Below the pieces are notes generated by a model. The model was given only the letters and a program-made list of their open reading frames with translations, did no database searches and had not been told where the DNA came from. This document shows, one piece after another, positions 1-6,187 of a stretch of 21,048 bases of DNA (the first letter of the stretch is position 1; each line of letters starts with the position of its first letter). The DNA comes from DASQPR01 sp035263025 (GTDB taxonomy: Bacteria > Actinomycetota > Actinomycetes > Mycobacteriales > Micromonosporaceae). The translations under genes and the position numbers were made by a program. Where the stretch lies: positions 1-21,048 of the forward strand of contig DATFRR010000150.1 of NCBI GenBank assembly GCA_035263025.1. Direction: 5' to 3'.

Positions 1-765
1 CGCGAACACGGCGAGCGACACCACCGCGACGGCGACGAGGCCGAGGATCATCGTCGATCCCCAGGCGTACTGGTTGCCGCCCCACGTCGTGATCAGCACC
101 AGCGCGGTGATGCCGATCGCCAGCAGGCCGGCACCCGCCCAGTCGATGCGGTGCGGGGTGCGCAGCTTGGGCAGGTGCAGCTGCGCCGAGATGAGGACGA
201 GCGCGATGACGCCGAGCGGCAGGTTGACGTAGAACGCCCAGCGCCAGTTGAGGTTGTCGGTGATGTAGCCGCCGACCAGCGGGCCGGCCACCATCGCGAC
301 GGCCATAACGGCCGACATGATGCCCTGGTAGCGACCGCGCTCGCGAGGTGGAACGAGGTCGCCGATGATCGCCATCGCGCCGACCACCAGACCGCCGGCG
401 CCGAGGCCCTGCAGCGCCCGGAAGCCGATCAGCTGCGTCATCGTCTGTGCCGCGCCGGATAGCGCCGAGCCGGCCAGGAAGATCACGATCGACGTGACGA
501 AAACGTTCTTCCGGCCGTACATGTCGCCGATCTTGCCCCACAGCGGCGTCGAGACCGTCGTGCCGAGCACGTAGGCGGTGACGACCCAGGACAGGTGCGA
601 CAGGCCGCCAAGGTCCCGCACGATCGTCGGCATCGCGGTGCCGACAATGAAGTTGTCGAGCATGGCAAGCATGAACGCGAGCATGAGGCCGGGCAGCACG
701 ACCATGACCTCGCGTCGACGCGCGGGCACCGCTTCCGCTTGCGCCGGCTGTTCTAGTGCAGACAT
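1..765 (-). CDS. MFS drug exporter, DHA2 (EmrB/QacA) type, C-terminus missing
   Basis: This is a proton-driven multidrug efflux permease of the inner membrane; the drug is unknown. The frame is open from an ATG at 765 to the left edge, giving the N-terminal 255 residues of a family usually near 500. The protein starts MSALEQPAQAEAV and then runs through alternating hydrophobic segments. Visible MFS signatures are motif A (GKIGDMYGRK), motif B (RALQGLGAGG) and a motif-C-like AGPLVGGY. A GGAG Shine-Dalgarno lies about 7 nt before the ATG. The divergent TetR gene and the paired palindromes between the two genes make this the likely repressed target. A -10 candidate, TAAGGT (minus, 803-798), is overlapped by the left operator. 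The family call is secure; the substrate cannot be read from the sequence. Confidence 0.92.
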   Translation of the reverse strand, partial: MSALEQPAQAEAVPARRREVMVVLPGLMLAFMLAMLDNFIVGTAMPTIVRDLGGLSHLSWVVTAYVLGTTVSTPLWGKIGDMYGRKNVFVTSIVIFLAGSALSGAAQTMTQLIGFRALQGLGAGGLVVGAMAIIGDLVPPRERGRYQGIMSAVMAVAMVAGPLVGGYITDNLNWRWAFYVNLPLGVIALVLISAQLHLPKLRTPHRIDWAGAGLLAIGITALVLITTWGGNQYAWGSTMILGLVAVAVVSLAVFA

Positions 766-801
766 GGGTACGCTCCGTCTCAGTCGCTCAGCTGGCCACC
801 T

Positions 802-821
802 TACTTGTCGGCCGGCTAGTA
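802..821. promoter_or_regulatory. TetR-type operator O1 (palindrome)
   Basis: TACTTGTCGGCCGGCTAGTA is a near-perfect inverted repeat and matches the second site at 848-867 in layout and core (TACTTG, CGGCCG, AGTA). It lies just upstream of the exporter and overlaps its candidate -10 (TAAGGT, 803-798 on the minus strand). Binding here would block exporter transcription. Assignment to the adjacent TetR is inference. Confidence 0.72.
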
Positions 822-847
822 TGATTGCAGCACCACGGTAGGTCACT

Positions 848-867
848 TACTTGCCGGCCGTCAAGTA
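848..867. promoter_or_regulatory. TetR-type operator O2 (palindrome)
   Basis: TACTTGCCGGCCGTCAAGTA is the second copy, 46 bp centre to centre from O1. It lies immediately before a -10-like TAGATT (866-871) that would serve the tetR gene starting at 886, so the site sits in the promoter of the repressor gene. This layout fits autorepression plus repression of the divergent exporter. Confidence 0.75.
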
Positions 868-885
868 GATTTGGAACACACCCCG

Positions 886-1431
886 ATGGACAGAACCGAC
901 ACGCGCAGTCGCATCCAAGAGGTTGCCCTGCGGATGTTCATCGACAAGGGGTATGAAGCGACCTCGCTCCGTGAGATCGCCGAGGAGTTAGGCGTGACGA
1001 AGGCGGCGCTCTACTACCACTTCGACACGAAGGAAAAGATCGTCACGAGCCTGATCGACGATCGCATCGCGCGCCTCGAGGAGCTGGCCGAGTGGGGCCG
1101 GACCCAACCTCGGACGCCGGAGGCCCGTCGGGAGTTCATCCGCCGCTACGCCGACGAGCTCCACCAGGGCCGGCACCACGACACGATGCGCTTCTTCGAA
1201 CGCAACCAGACGGCGTTGCATGATCACCCGTCGAGCCTGCGCATGCGCGAGCTGATGATGAGCTTGATCGACATGCTGAGCGAGGCCGACGCGCCATTGG
1301 AGGAGAAGCTCAAGCGATCGATGGCGATCTTCGCCGTACACGCGACGTGGTTCATCCTTCGCGACCAGGACGTGACGGATGAGCAGCGGCAGGCGGCAGG
1401 TCTGGCCGTCGCGCTGGAGCTCGTCGGCTAG
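886..1431 (+). CDS. TetR/AcrR family transcriptional repressor
   Basis: This 181-residue DNA-binding repressor probably controls the divergent exporter. The N-terminal TetR domain is clear: a first helix with ALRMFIDKGYEATSLREIAE, then the recognition turn GVTKAALYYHFDTKEKIV, typical of the family. The rest is a helical ligand-binding domain with no recognisable specificity. I prefer the ATG at 886 over an in-frame TTG at 871 because the TTG overlaps the candidate -10 (866-871), while 886 has a GGA about 10 nt upstream. The two 20-bp palindromes upstream are the likely operators. Its stop codon overlaps the stop of the convergent GNAT gene by 4 bp (CTAG). Family assignment is firm; the inducing ligand is unknown. 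Confidence 0.93.
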   Translation: MDRTDTRSRIQEVALRMFIDKGYEATSLREIAEELGVTKAALYYHFDTKEKIVTSLIDDRIARLEELAEWGRTQPRTPEARREFIRRYADELHQGRHHDTMRFFERNQTALHDHPSSLRMRELMMSLIDMLSEADAPLEEKLKRSMAIFAVHATWFILRDQDVTDEQRQAAGLAVALELVG

Positions 1432-1961
1432 GTCGCCCGCCCCGGCGACGGCTGTCCGGCCCGCGCCGGCAGGTCGACGCGCATCGCGACCAGCCGGAGT
1501 CCGGCGAGCGGGGTCCAGTCGAGGTCCGGTGTCCGTACGAAGCCGAAGCCCTCGTACATCCGGATCGCCGCGTCGTTGAAGTCGCGCGTGTAGATGGCCA
1601 TCGCCGTGCACCCCAGCGCGCTTGCCCGGTCGAGACATGCTCGAACTAGAGCCGACCCGACGCCGCGACGCTGCGCACTTGGTGCGACCGCGAGCATCCG
1701 GAACTCCGCCTCGCCCGGCAGCGCGATCTCGGCCAACTGCTGGCCGGCCAGCACGAGAGTGACATTGCCGAGGATCTCGCCGGTGTCCGGATCTTCGGCG
1801 ACGATCACTTCGGCATCGCGTGCGCGTGCCGCGACGTCGGCCAACTCCTCGGCGTACCCCCGCTGGTCGTGAATCTGCCCCGACTCCAGGTAGGCGGCCA
1901 CGCAGATCGCACCGGCGACCTGGTGGTCCGCCTCGGTCGCCGGCCGCGTTCGGATTGTCAT
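1428..1961 (-). CDS. GNAT family N-acetyltransferase
   Basis: A 177-residue acetyl-CoA-dependent acyltransferase of the GNAT fold; the acceptor is unknown. The acetyl-CoA loop is visible as FRMLAVAPSAQRRGVGSAL (about residues 88-106), matching the family pattern of Q/R-x-x-G-x-G/A followed by a helix. The C-terminal strand-helix AIYTRDFNDAAIRMYEGFGF is also typical. It lies 15 nt downstream of the biotinyl-domain gene on the same strand, so they may share a transcript, although no functional link is evident. The start at 1961 has a weak ribosome site (GATGGG). Confidence 0.9.
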   Translation of the reverse strand: MTIRTRPATEADHQVAGAICVAAYLESGQIHDQRGYAEELADVAARARDAEVIVAEDPDTGEILGNVTLVLAGQQLAEIALPGEAEFRMLAVAPSAQRRGVGSALVRACLDRASALGCTAMAIYTRDFNDAAIRMYEGFGFVRTPDLDWTPLAGLRLVAMRVDLPARAGQPSPGRAT

Positions 1962-1976
1962 GTGCCCATCAGAGGT

Positions 1977-2192
1977 TCAGTCCAGCACCGCGATGAGATC
2001 GCCCTCCTGGACCACGTCGCCCTCGTTGACCGCGATCTGGACGACCGTGCCGTCGGACTCCGCCAGCACCGGGATCTCCATCTTCATGGACTCGAGGATG
2101 ACCAGCGTGTCGCCCTCCTCGACGACGTCGCCGGCCTTGGCGACGACCTTCCACACGTTCGCCACCATTTCGGCGTGAACCTCATCGGCCAT
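1977..2192 (-). CDS. Biotin/lipoyl-attachment domain protein (TB7.3-like)
   Basis: A 71-residue stand-alone biotinyl (BCCP-like) domain that would carry covalent biotin for a carboxylase. The attachment motif ESMKMEI is present with the acceptor lysine at residue 37, inside a typical barrel sequence (GDVVEEGDTLVILES before it, GDVVQEGDLIAVLD at the end). The length equals that recalled for the M. tuberculosis biotinylated protein TB7.3 (Rv3221c), which also lies beside the sigH/rshA genes. Two adjacent ATGs exist (2195 and 2192); the second is chosen because a GAGAGGGG ribosome site then has 6-nt spacing and the product matches the family start MADEV. Its carboxylase partner is not in this window. 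Confidence 0.93.
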   Translation of the reverse strand: MADEVHAEMVANVWKVVAKAGDVVEEGDTLVILESMKMEIPVLAESDGTVVQIAVNEGDVVQEGDLIAVLD

Positions 2193-2236
2193 CATGTGCC
2201 CCTCTCGCCACTTCGCTGACGTGCGAGAGGTATCCA

Positions 2237-2265
2237 ATCATGGAATGTCCCGCGAATGCGGCCAA
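2237..2265 (-). promoter_or_regulatory. Possible promoter of the biotinyl-domain gene
   Basis: On the minus strand TTGGCC (2265-2260) and CATGAT (2242-2237) are separated by 17 nt, resembling a housekeeping -35/-10 pair. Transcription would start near 2230, about 38 nt before the start codon. This is only a sequence match. Confidence 0.35.
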
Positions 2266-2325
2266 CGTTGCGCAGCGTGTGTGGCGGCGCCGACGGCGCC
2301 ACGAATGACCCCGTACGGGACGGGC

Positions 2326-2331
2326 TAGGAT
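2326..2331 (+). promoter_or_regulatory. Candidate -10 box for bL37
   Basis: TAGGAT fits the TANNNT pattern and would start transcription near 2338, giving a leader of about 30 nt that contains the GGGAGG ribosome site. No convincing -35 hexamer is visible. Confidence 0.33.
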
Positions 2332-2366
2332 CGGTCGTCGCGTTCGGTACGGCCGGGAGGGCCAGC

Positions 2367-2441
2367 ATGGCGAAGAAGTCGCGCAAGAAGAAGGCTCGTC
2401 GCAAGAGCGCCGCGAATCACGGCAAGCGCCCGAACTCCTGA
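2367..2441 (+). CDS. Large-subunit ribosomal protein bL37 (24 aa)
   Basis: This encodes a very basic 24-residue peptide, beginning MAKKSRKKKARRKS and ending NHGKRPNS. It matches the recalled actinobacterial bL37 pattern, a tiny protein bound to 23S rRNA in mycobacterial 50S subunits, and bL37 is also recalled to lie next to the anti-sigma gene there. The ATG at 2367 has a strong GGGAGG six nt upstream. The frame stays open further upstream, but that stretch lacks the basic composition and has no ribosome site. The gene is convergent with rsrA (6-nt gap) and divergent from the biotinyl-domain gene. Genes this short are commonly missed by automatic annotation. Confidence 0.82.
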   Translation: MAKKSRKKKARRKSAANHGKRPNS

Positions 2442-2447
2442 TCTGCG

Positions 2448-2723
2448 TTACCGCTGACGCTCAGTCTCGGCGACCAGCTCGGTAATCTTCAGCCGCAGCC
2501 GCTCCCGGAGCGCGGCCGGTGCCTTCTCGCTGCCGCAGCAGCGCGACACCAGCGCCTTCACCTCCTGCTCGATGCCATACTCGCGCAGGCACGGCGAGCA
2601 TTCGTCGAGATGGGTACGGATCAGAGCCCGCCGCTGCTCGTCGCACTCCAGGTCGAGGTAGAGATATACCTCGTCGAGGACCTCGCTGCAGTCGGCGTGG
2701 GAGTCGGGGCTTCCCACGGTCAT
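2448..2723 (-). CDS. rsrA: Zinc-binding anti-sigma factor RsrA/RshA
   Basis: A 91-residue redox-sensing anti-sigma factor of the ZAS family, which holds SigR inactive until thiol oxidation forms a disulfide and releases zinc. The zinc motif H-x3-C-x2-C is visible as HLDECSPC (H38, C42, C45). The other conserved cysteines are also present: C12 near the N-terminus, and the CC pair at 62-63. By homology to Streptomyces RsrA the trigger disulfide would be C12-C45. It is coupled to sigR by an ATGA overlap. The ATG at 2723 lies only 1 nt after AGGAGG, whereas the in-frame GTG at codon 3 (2717) is 7 nt from it, so the true start may be that GTG (89 aa). Confidence 0.93.
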   Translation of the reverse strand: MTVGSPDSHADCSEVLDEVYLYLDLECDEQRRALIRTHLDECSPCLREYGIEQEVKALVSRCCGSEKAPAALRERLRLKITELVAETERQR

Positions 2724-3367
2724 ACCTCCTGGCCGGCCGCGGTGGCCGGCGTGTCGACATCGTCGTCAAGTGCGCCACCGCGCGAGAACCCGCGGCGCGC
2801 CGCGTAGTCCTCGAGGCTCAGGCGGAGGTTACGGCGGCCCCGGTGCAGACGCGACATCACGGTGCCAATCGGGGTGCCCATGATGTCGGCAATCTCCTTA
2901 TACGAGAAGCCCTCCACGTCGGCCAGATAGACCGCGAGCCGGAACTCCTCGGGCAGCGCCTGAAGCGCATCCTTCACGTCGGAGTCCGGCAGCTTGTCCA
3001 GCGCCTCCGCCTCCGCCGACTTGAGGCCGGTGGACATGTGCGAGGACGCGTCGGCGAGCTGCCAATCGGTGATCTCATCGGTCGGCGCCTGGATCGGCTG
3101 GCGCTGGCGCCGGCGGTACGAGTTGATGTACGTGTTCGTCAAGATCCGGTAGAGCCAGGCCTTGAGATTCGTGCCCGTCTCGAACTGATGGAAGGCGGCG
3201 AACGCCTTGAGGAACGTCTCCTGGACCAGGTCCTCGGCGTCGGCCGGGTTACGGGTCATCCGCAGCGCGGCGCCGTAGAGCTGATCCACGAACGGCATCG
3301 CGTCGCGCTCGAATTGCTCCCGCTGCTGGGCCTGTCCCGATTGCTGGGTCGGCTGGCCTGGTGTCAC
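2720..3367 (-). CDS. sigR: ECF sigma factor SigR/SigH, thiol-oxidative stress
   Basis: A 215-residue group 4 (ECF) sigma factor that directs RNA polymerase to thiol-stress genes such as thioredoxin and mycothiol functions. Region 2 is visible as MTRNPADAEDLVQETFLKAF plus LKAWLYRILTNTYIN. Region 4 has EGFSYKEIADIMGTPIGTV followed by MSRLHRGRR. These are close to the recalled M. tuberculosis SigH, which is 216 residues. The GTG at 3367 is chosen because GAGGGAGGG lies 7 nt upstream and because it gives the family length. A second in-frame GTG with its own ribosome site at 3547 would add 60 residues. The gene overlaps rsrA by 4 nt (ATGA). A SigR-type promoter at 3617-3642 indicates autoregulation. 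Confidence 0.95.
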   Translation of the reverse strand: MTPGQPTQQSGQAQQREQFERDAMPFVDQLYGAALRMTRNPADAEDLVQETFLKAFAAFHQFETGTNLKAWLYRILTNTYINSYRRRQRQPIQAPTDEITDWQLADASSHMSTGLKSAEAEALDKLPDSDVKDALQALPEEFRLAVYLADVEGFSYKEIADIMGTPIGTVMSRLHRGRRNLRLSLEDYAARRGFSRGGALDDDVDTPATAAGQEV

Positions 3368-3547
3368 GCGAACGCCCTCCCTCGACCGTCCTGTCGAGGA
3401 TACGCGGGTCCCTACCCGCTCGGACGTGGTCGATCGGCTGTCGCCGGCAGCGTGCGTGGCGCCTGAGGCTGGCCAGTTCGGAGCGCCCAACAGACCGCCG
3501 AGGAACGCGGCGTCCCGCCGATCATTTCGCTCGCGAGTCTTGGCCAC
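3368..3547 (-). other. sigR: In-frame N-terminal extension making a long SigR isoform
   Basis: The sigR frame remains open upstream to a GTG at 3547, which has GGAGAGGGG seven nt before it, as good a ribosome site as that of the downstream start. Starting there adds exactly 60 residues (beginning VAKTRERNDRRDAAFLGG) to give a 275-residue protein. In Streptomyces coelicolor an upstream start yields SigR', a short-lived isoform with an extension of about 55 residues made from the SigR-dependent transcript. Here too the SigR-type promoter lies upstream of both starts. That the long form is made and unstable in this organism is inference. Confidence 0.6.
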
Positions 3548-3616
3548 GCGGTTGCCCCTCTCCGTCGCCTTGCGGTAGTAATGATCTTGCTGGGCGATGA
3601 TGCCCACGCGCCGTGC

Positions 3617-3642
3617 AACACGTCGCCGCACGTTGACATTCC
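3617..3642 (-). promoter_or_regulatory. SigR-dependent autoregulatory promoter
   Basis: On the minus strand GGAAT (3642-3638), an 18-nt spacer and GTT (3619-3617) match the established SigR/SigH consensus GGAAT-N18-GTT exactly. Transcription would begin near 3608, upstream of both sigR starts (3547 and 3367). This gives positive feedback, as in Streptomyces and mycobacteria. Confidence 0.78.
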
Positions 3643-4055
3643 GGACGCGACCTTTGCCACATCCGGTACGTGCTGACCCACAACGCCGACGGGGCAGGGG
3701 ACGCACGGCCGTCGGATACACGACACCGGCGAACGCGATGCTGCTTTGATCGTGACGACCCGATCGTGACGGGGAGCTAGACGGCGGGCAAACCGGCCGC
3801 ACTGGCGCGAAAGAGGCCACCCTGGCCCGCCGGCTGGGACCGAGTGGTGCCGCGACGCGCACGTGCTCGCGGCGCCACTCGCCGGCGGGACCAGGAGTGA
3901 CCTGAAGGAGTTGTGCTCCGCCCGCGAACGTGCCCTTGCCGAAACGCTCGCGGGTGTGCCGACTCAGATGACCTGATGCCTGCCGTTACCCAACGAGCCG
4001 GCCGGCCTCAGGTCACGCGGCTCGGCTCCGGCAGTCCGGTCGCAGCCCAGCGGCG
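3643..4055. other. Intergenic region without a supported gene
   Basis: About 410 bp lie between the sigR promoter and the hydrolase stop. Long frames on both strands look like composition-driven noise. One plus-strand stretch (about 3845-3989) reads with GC-rich third positions and ends SARERALAETLAGVPTQMT before a TGA, but it has no convincing start and no family I recognise; it could be a gene remnant. A 7-bp inverted repeat (CGAGCCG 3994-4000 with CGGCTCG 4018-4024) lies about 30 nt beyond the hydrolase stop and could be its terminator. Confidence 0.4.
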
Positions 4056-4676
4056 CTACTCAGTCGCTTCTGTCGCGGCAAAGCCGAGCCCACCGAGCCA
4101 GTCGCACACGGCGGTGGCGGTGCCCCGTACGTCGCCGCGCAGGTCGTGCCGGAGACCAGGGCGTACGCAGATGGTGACGCCCGGCCGCGGCTCGGGCACT
4201 CCGAACGGGTCGCGGTCCCCGTTGACGACCAGCGTCACGACGCCGGTGTTGAGTTCCGCGTCGCGCGACTTATCCGGGCGACCCGGCGGGTGCAGCGGGA
4301 AGGCGAGTGCCACGATCGCAGACGCGCCGACCGCCGTGGCCGTACGGCATGCCACCCGCGCTCCGCTGGATCGGCCGCCGACCACCACCGGGATCGAGGC
4401 GTACCGGCCGGTTCGAAGCTCGGCGACGACCGCGGTCCATGCCTCGTCCAGCTGTGCGGCGGGCGCCGGTGCACGGCGGCCGGCGACACGGTAGGGCTGC
4501 GTCACCCGCGCGACCGCGACGGACCGCGCCACCGCCATGTTGGTCAGTGCCACCAAGTCGGGAGCGTTGACGCCGCCGCTGGCACCGTGTCCGAGCACAA
4601 GAAGGCTCATCGGCGCGGTCGAGGGCTCGGTGAAGTCCACCTCGGCAGGGCCGCGCGGGGTAGCAATGCTGTTCAC
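4056..4676 (-). CDS. Alpha/beta-hydrolase, KANL3/TEX30-like
   Basis: An approximately 206-residue alpha/beta-hydrolase-fold protein; the substrate is unknown. The opening strand and oxyanion turn LLVLGHGASGG, the nucleophile elbow VVGGRSSGAR, the acid-bearing loop LVVNGDRDPFG and the late histidine in GLRHDLRG appear in the order expected for a Ser-Asp-His hydrolase of the KANL3/TEX30 group (dienelactone-hydrolase superfamily). The start is uncertain: a GTG at 4676 is given, a TTG at 4712 would overlap whiB by 11 nt, and an ATG at 4610 is also possible; none has a clear ribosome site. It directly follows whiB on the same strand, so translation may be coupled. Confidence 0.8.
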   Translation of the reverse strand: MNSIATPRGPAEVDFTEPSTAPMSLLVLGHGASGGVNAPDLVALTNMAVARSVAVARVTQPYRVAGRRAPAPAAQLDEAWTAVVAELRTGRYASIPVVVGGRSSGARVACRTATAVGASAIVALAFPLHPPGRPDKSRDAELNTGVVTLVVNGDRDPFGVPEPRPGVTICVRPGLRHDLRGDVRGTATAVCDWLGGLGFAATEATE

Positions 4677-4701
4677 ATGTCGATGATCGACACCGTTCGC
4701 G

Positions 4702-5121
4702 CTACGACGCAACCGAAACCGTACGGCTGGTCGCGTCGGCGAGCACCGACCGCTGCAACGGCAAGATCACCACGTCTCCGATGGCACCGGGTGTCGGCTC
4801 GGCGTCGGCTTCGCCGCGCCACACCACCGCCATCGCCCGGCGCTCCCGTGGCGTGGTGGCACCCCACACCCCGTGGCAGTCGCCGGCGTTGAGTGCCCAG
4901 GCCAGGCATGCGCCCTGCACCTCGCATGAGCGGCACAACGCGAGCGCGGTGTCCGCGGTCTCGCTCGGCGCCGGAAAGAACGTCTCCGGATCGTGTCGGC
5001 GACACGCGCCACGCGAACGCCACGCCTCGTCGGCGCGACGTTCGGAGAAGGCGCGAATAAGTCGCGGGTCGCGCCGGGCCGCCGCGACTTCATGTGGTCG
5101 TGGCGTGCGTGCTCGGGTCAT
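4702..5121 (-). CDS. WhiB-family iron-sulfur transcription factor
   Basis: A 139-residue WhiB-like (Wbl) protein, an actinobacterial regulator that binds a [4Fe-4S] cluster and acts with the primary sigma factor. The four cluster cysteines are C40, C63, C66 and C72 (spacing C-x22-C-x2-C-x5-C). The family entry motif W-x5-C then DPETFFP is present. The usual GVWGG turn reads GVWGA (84-88), a small deviation, and is followed by a basic PRERR. An N-terminal extension of about 33 residues and a tail of about 40 make it longer than the recalled WhiB1 (84 aa), so I do not assign a subclass. The ATG at 5121 has a strong GGGGGAGGTG about 6 nt upstream. Confidence 0.92.
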   Translation of the reverse strand: MTRARTPRPHEVAAARRDPRLIRAFSERRADEAWRSRGACRRHDPETFFPAPSETADTALALCRSCEVQGACLAWALNAGDCHGVWGATTPRERRAMAVVWRGEADAEPTPGAIGDVVILPLQRSVLADATSRTVSVAS

Positions 5122-5283
5122 GAACCCACCTCCCCCGCGGGTACTTCTTACGTGCCGCTCATCGCTGACTCACAACAAACTTTCACGATGTCGGCGCTGT
5201 GTTCTACCGCACATGGGGGCGCTGGGACAAGAGGTTGAGCCAAGTTGTGCCGGAGTTGCGCAAACCGGTACCTGATAAATGCC

Positions 5284-6105
5284 TTAAAAGAGGGTGAGAT
5301 CGGCGGGGGTCGGCGGAGGAACCAAGGATGCCGCGCCATGATCCGGATATCCGGGTACGGGTTCGATCAGTGCCGGACCGTCGTTGCGCACGTCGCCAAC
5401 CGCCGGCCCGACGGCGCGGATCTCCAGCGCGGCGACGAGTTCCTCGGACGGCGGTGCCAACAACGTGTCAAGGTCACGAGTAGCGGTCAGCCACGACGCC
5501 CACCGATCCGGCGCGAGCACGAGAGGCATCCGCGAGTGCACGTGCTGAAGATCGCCAACCGCGGCCGTCGTGACGATCGAGCAGGTCAGCAGACGTTCGT
5601 CGGCGCCCGGCTCGGTCCAGACTGTCCACAACCCGCCGAACACCACCGGGCTGCGGTCGCGCGGCGTCATGAAGTACGGCTGCTTCGCACCGGTACGCGG
5701 TCGAGATCGGCCGGAGGATCCGGACCGAACGCGGCCCGCAGCGTTGTCGACCGCGGCCGTGGCGCCGTCGGCGCGTGGCGTGAACTCGTACCAGCCGGTC
5801 GCCGGGATCAAGCAGCGACGCCGCGCAAACGGGATGGCAAACGCCTTCATGGCACGAACCGTCTCGGCCCGTGCGTTGATCATCCGCGCTCCGACGCGGC
5901 GATCTTCTGCCCAGGACGGCACGAGGCCCCACCGCGCGACGTCCAAGACGCGACCACCGTTGCGCACGGACATCCGGATCACCGGCACCGGATCGGTCGG
6001 CGCGACGTTGTAGTCGGCCTCGAGCGCACCGTCGGTCAGGTCTGCCGCCTCGAAGAGAGCGGTCAGGTCCGCCGCGCTTCGCGTGGTGGCATAGCGGCCG
6101 CACAT
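5284..6105 (-). CDS. SRAP (YedK/HMCES) abasic-site DNA-protein crosslink protein
   Basis: A 273-residue SOS-response-associated peptidase domain protein. The family forms a thiazolidine crosslink to abasic sites in single-stranded DNA through Cys2 once the initiator Met is removed. The start at 6105 is chosen because it places that cysteine at position 2 (MCGRYATT); the frame extends 3 codons further but would bury it. Other key residues are present: N77 in INARAET, E107 in GWYEF, and H190 in HSRMP. A low-complexity stretch of about 30 residues (112-141, rich in Ala, Gly, Arg, Ser) separates WYEF from the QPYF strand, longer than I recall for the family. It is divergent from aroA as in mycobacteria. 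A TACGGT box 7 nt before the ATG suggests a leaderless message. Confidence 0.94.
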   Translation of the reverse strand: MCGRYATTRSAADLTALFEAADLTDGALEADYNVAPTDPVPVIRMSVRNGGRVLDVARWGLVPSWAEDRRVGARMINARAETVRAMKAFAIPFARRRCLIPATGWYEFTPRADGATAAVDNAAGRVRSGSSGRSRPRTGAKQPYFMTPRDRSPVVFGGLWTVWTEPGADERLLTCSIVTTAAVGDLQHVHSRMPLVLAPDRWASWLTATRDLDTLLAPPSEELVAALEIRAVGPAVGDVRNDGPALIEPVPGYPDHGAASLVPPPTPADLTLF

Positions 6106-6112
6106 GCCGACC

Positions 6113-6118
6113 ACCGTA
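6113..6118 (-). promoter_or_regulatory. Candidate -10 box for a leaderless SRAP transcript
   Basis: TACGGT on the minus strand ends 7 nt before the SRAP ATG, so transcription would begin at or next to the start codon. No ribosome site is present in the upstream sequence, which fits leaderless initiation. Confidence 0.45.
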
Positions 6119-6175
6119 CCCGTGGCTTTGCAGGCCGTGCCTCAGGGCGACGGGCGCCCGCGCAGCGCCGCACGC

Positions 6176-6181
6176 GACAAT
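6176..6181 (+). promoter_or_regulatory. Candidate -10 box for the aroA leader ORF
   Basis: GACAAT (one base off TACAAT) is followed by 6 nt and then GTG at 6188, the position expected for a transcription start. No good -35 is visible. Confidence 0.42.
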
Positions 6182-6187
6182 GAGACC

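Noticed and set aside
2242..2269. A second SigR-type promoter reading toward bL37
   Set aside because: GGAAT and GTT are present but 20 nt apart, two more than the consensus, and the distance to the gene is long.
3368..3862. sigR starting at the far upstream codon near 3862
   Set aside because: The stretch above 3547 lacks a ribosome site and lies upstream of the SigR promoter; family length supports 3367.
4146..4892. Long plus-strand ORF across the hydrolase and whiB
   Set aside because: Antisense to two genes with recognisable motifs; composition is Arg-rich noise.
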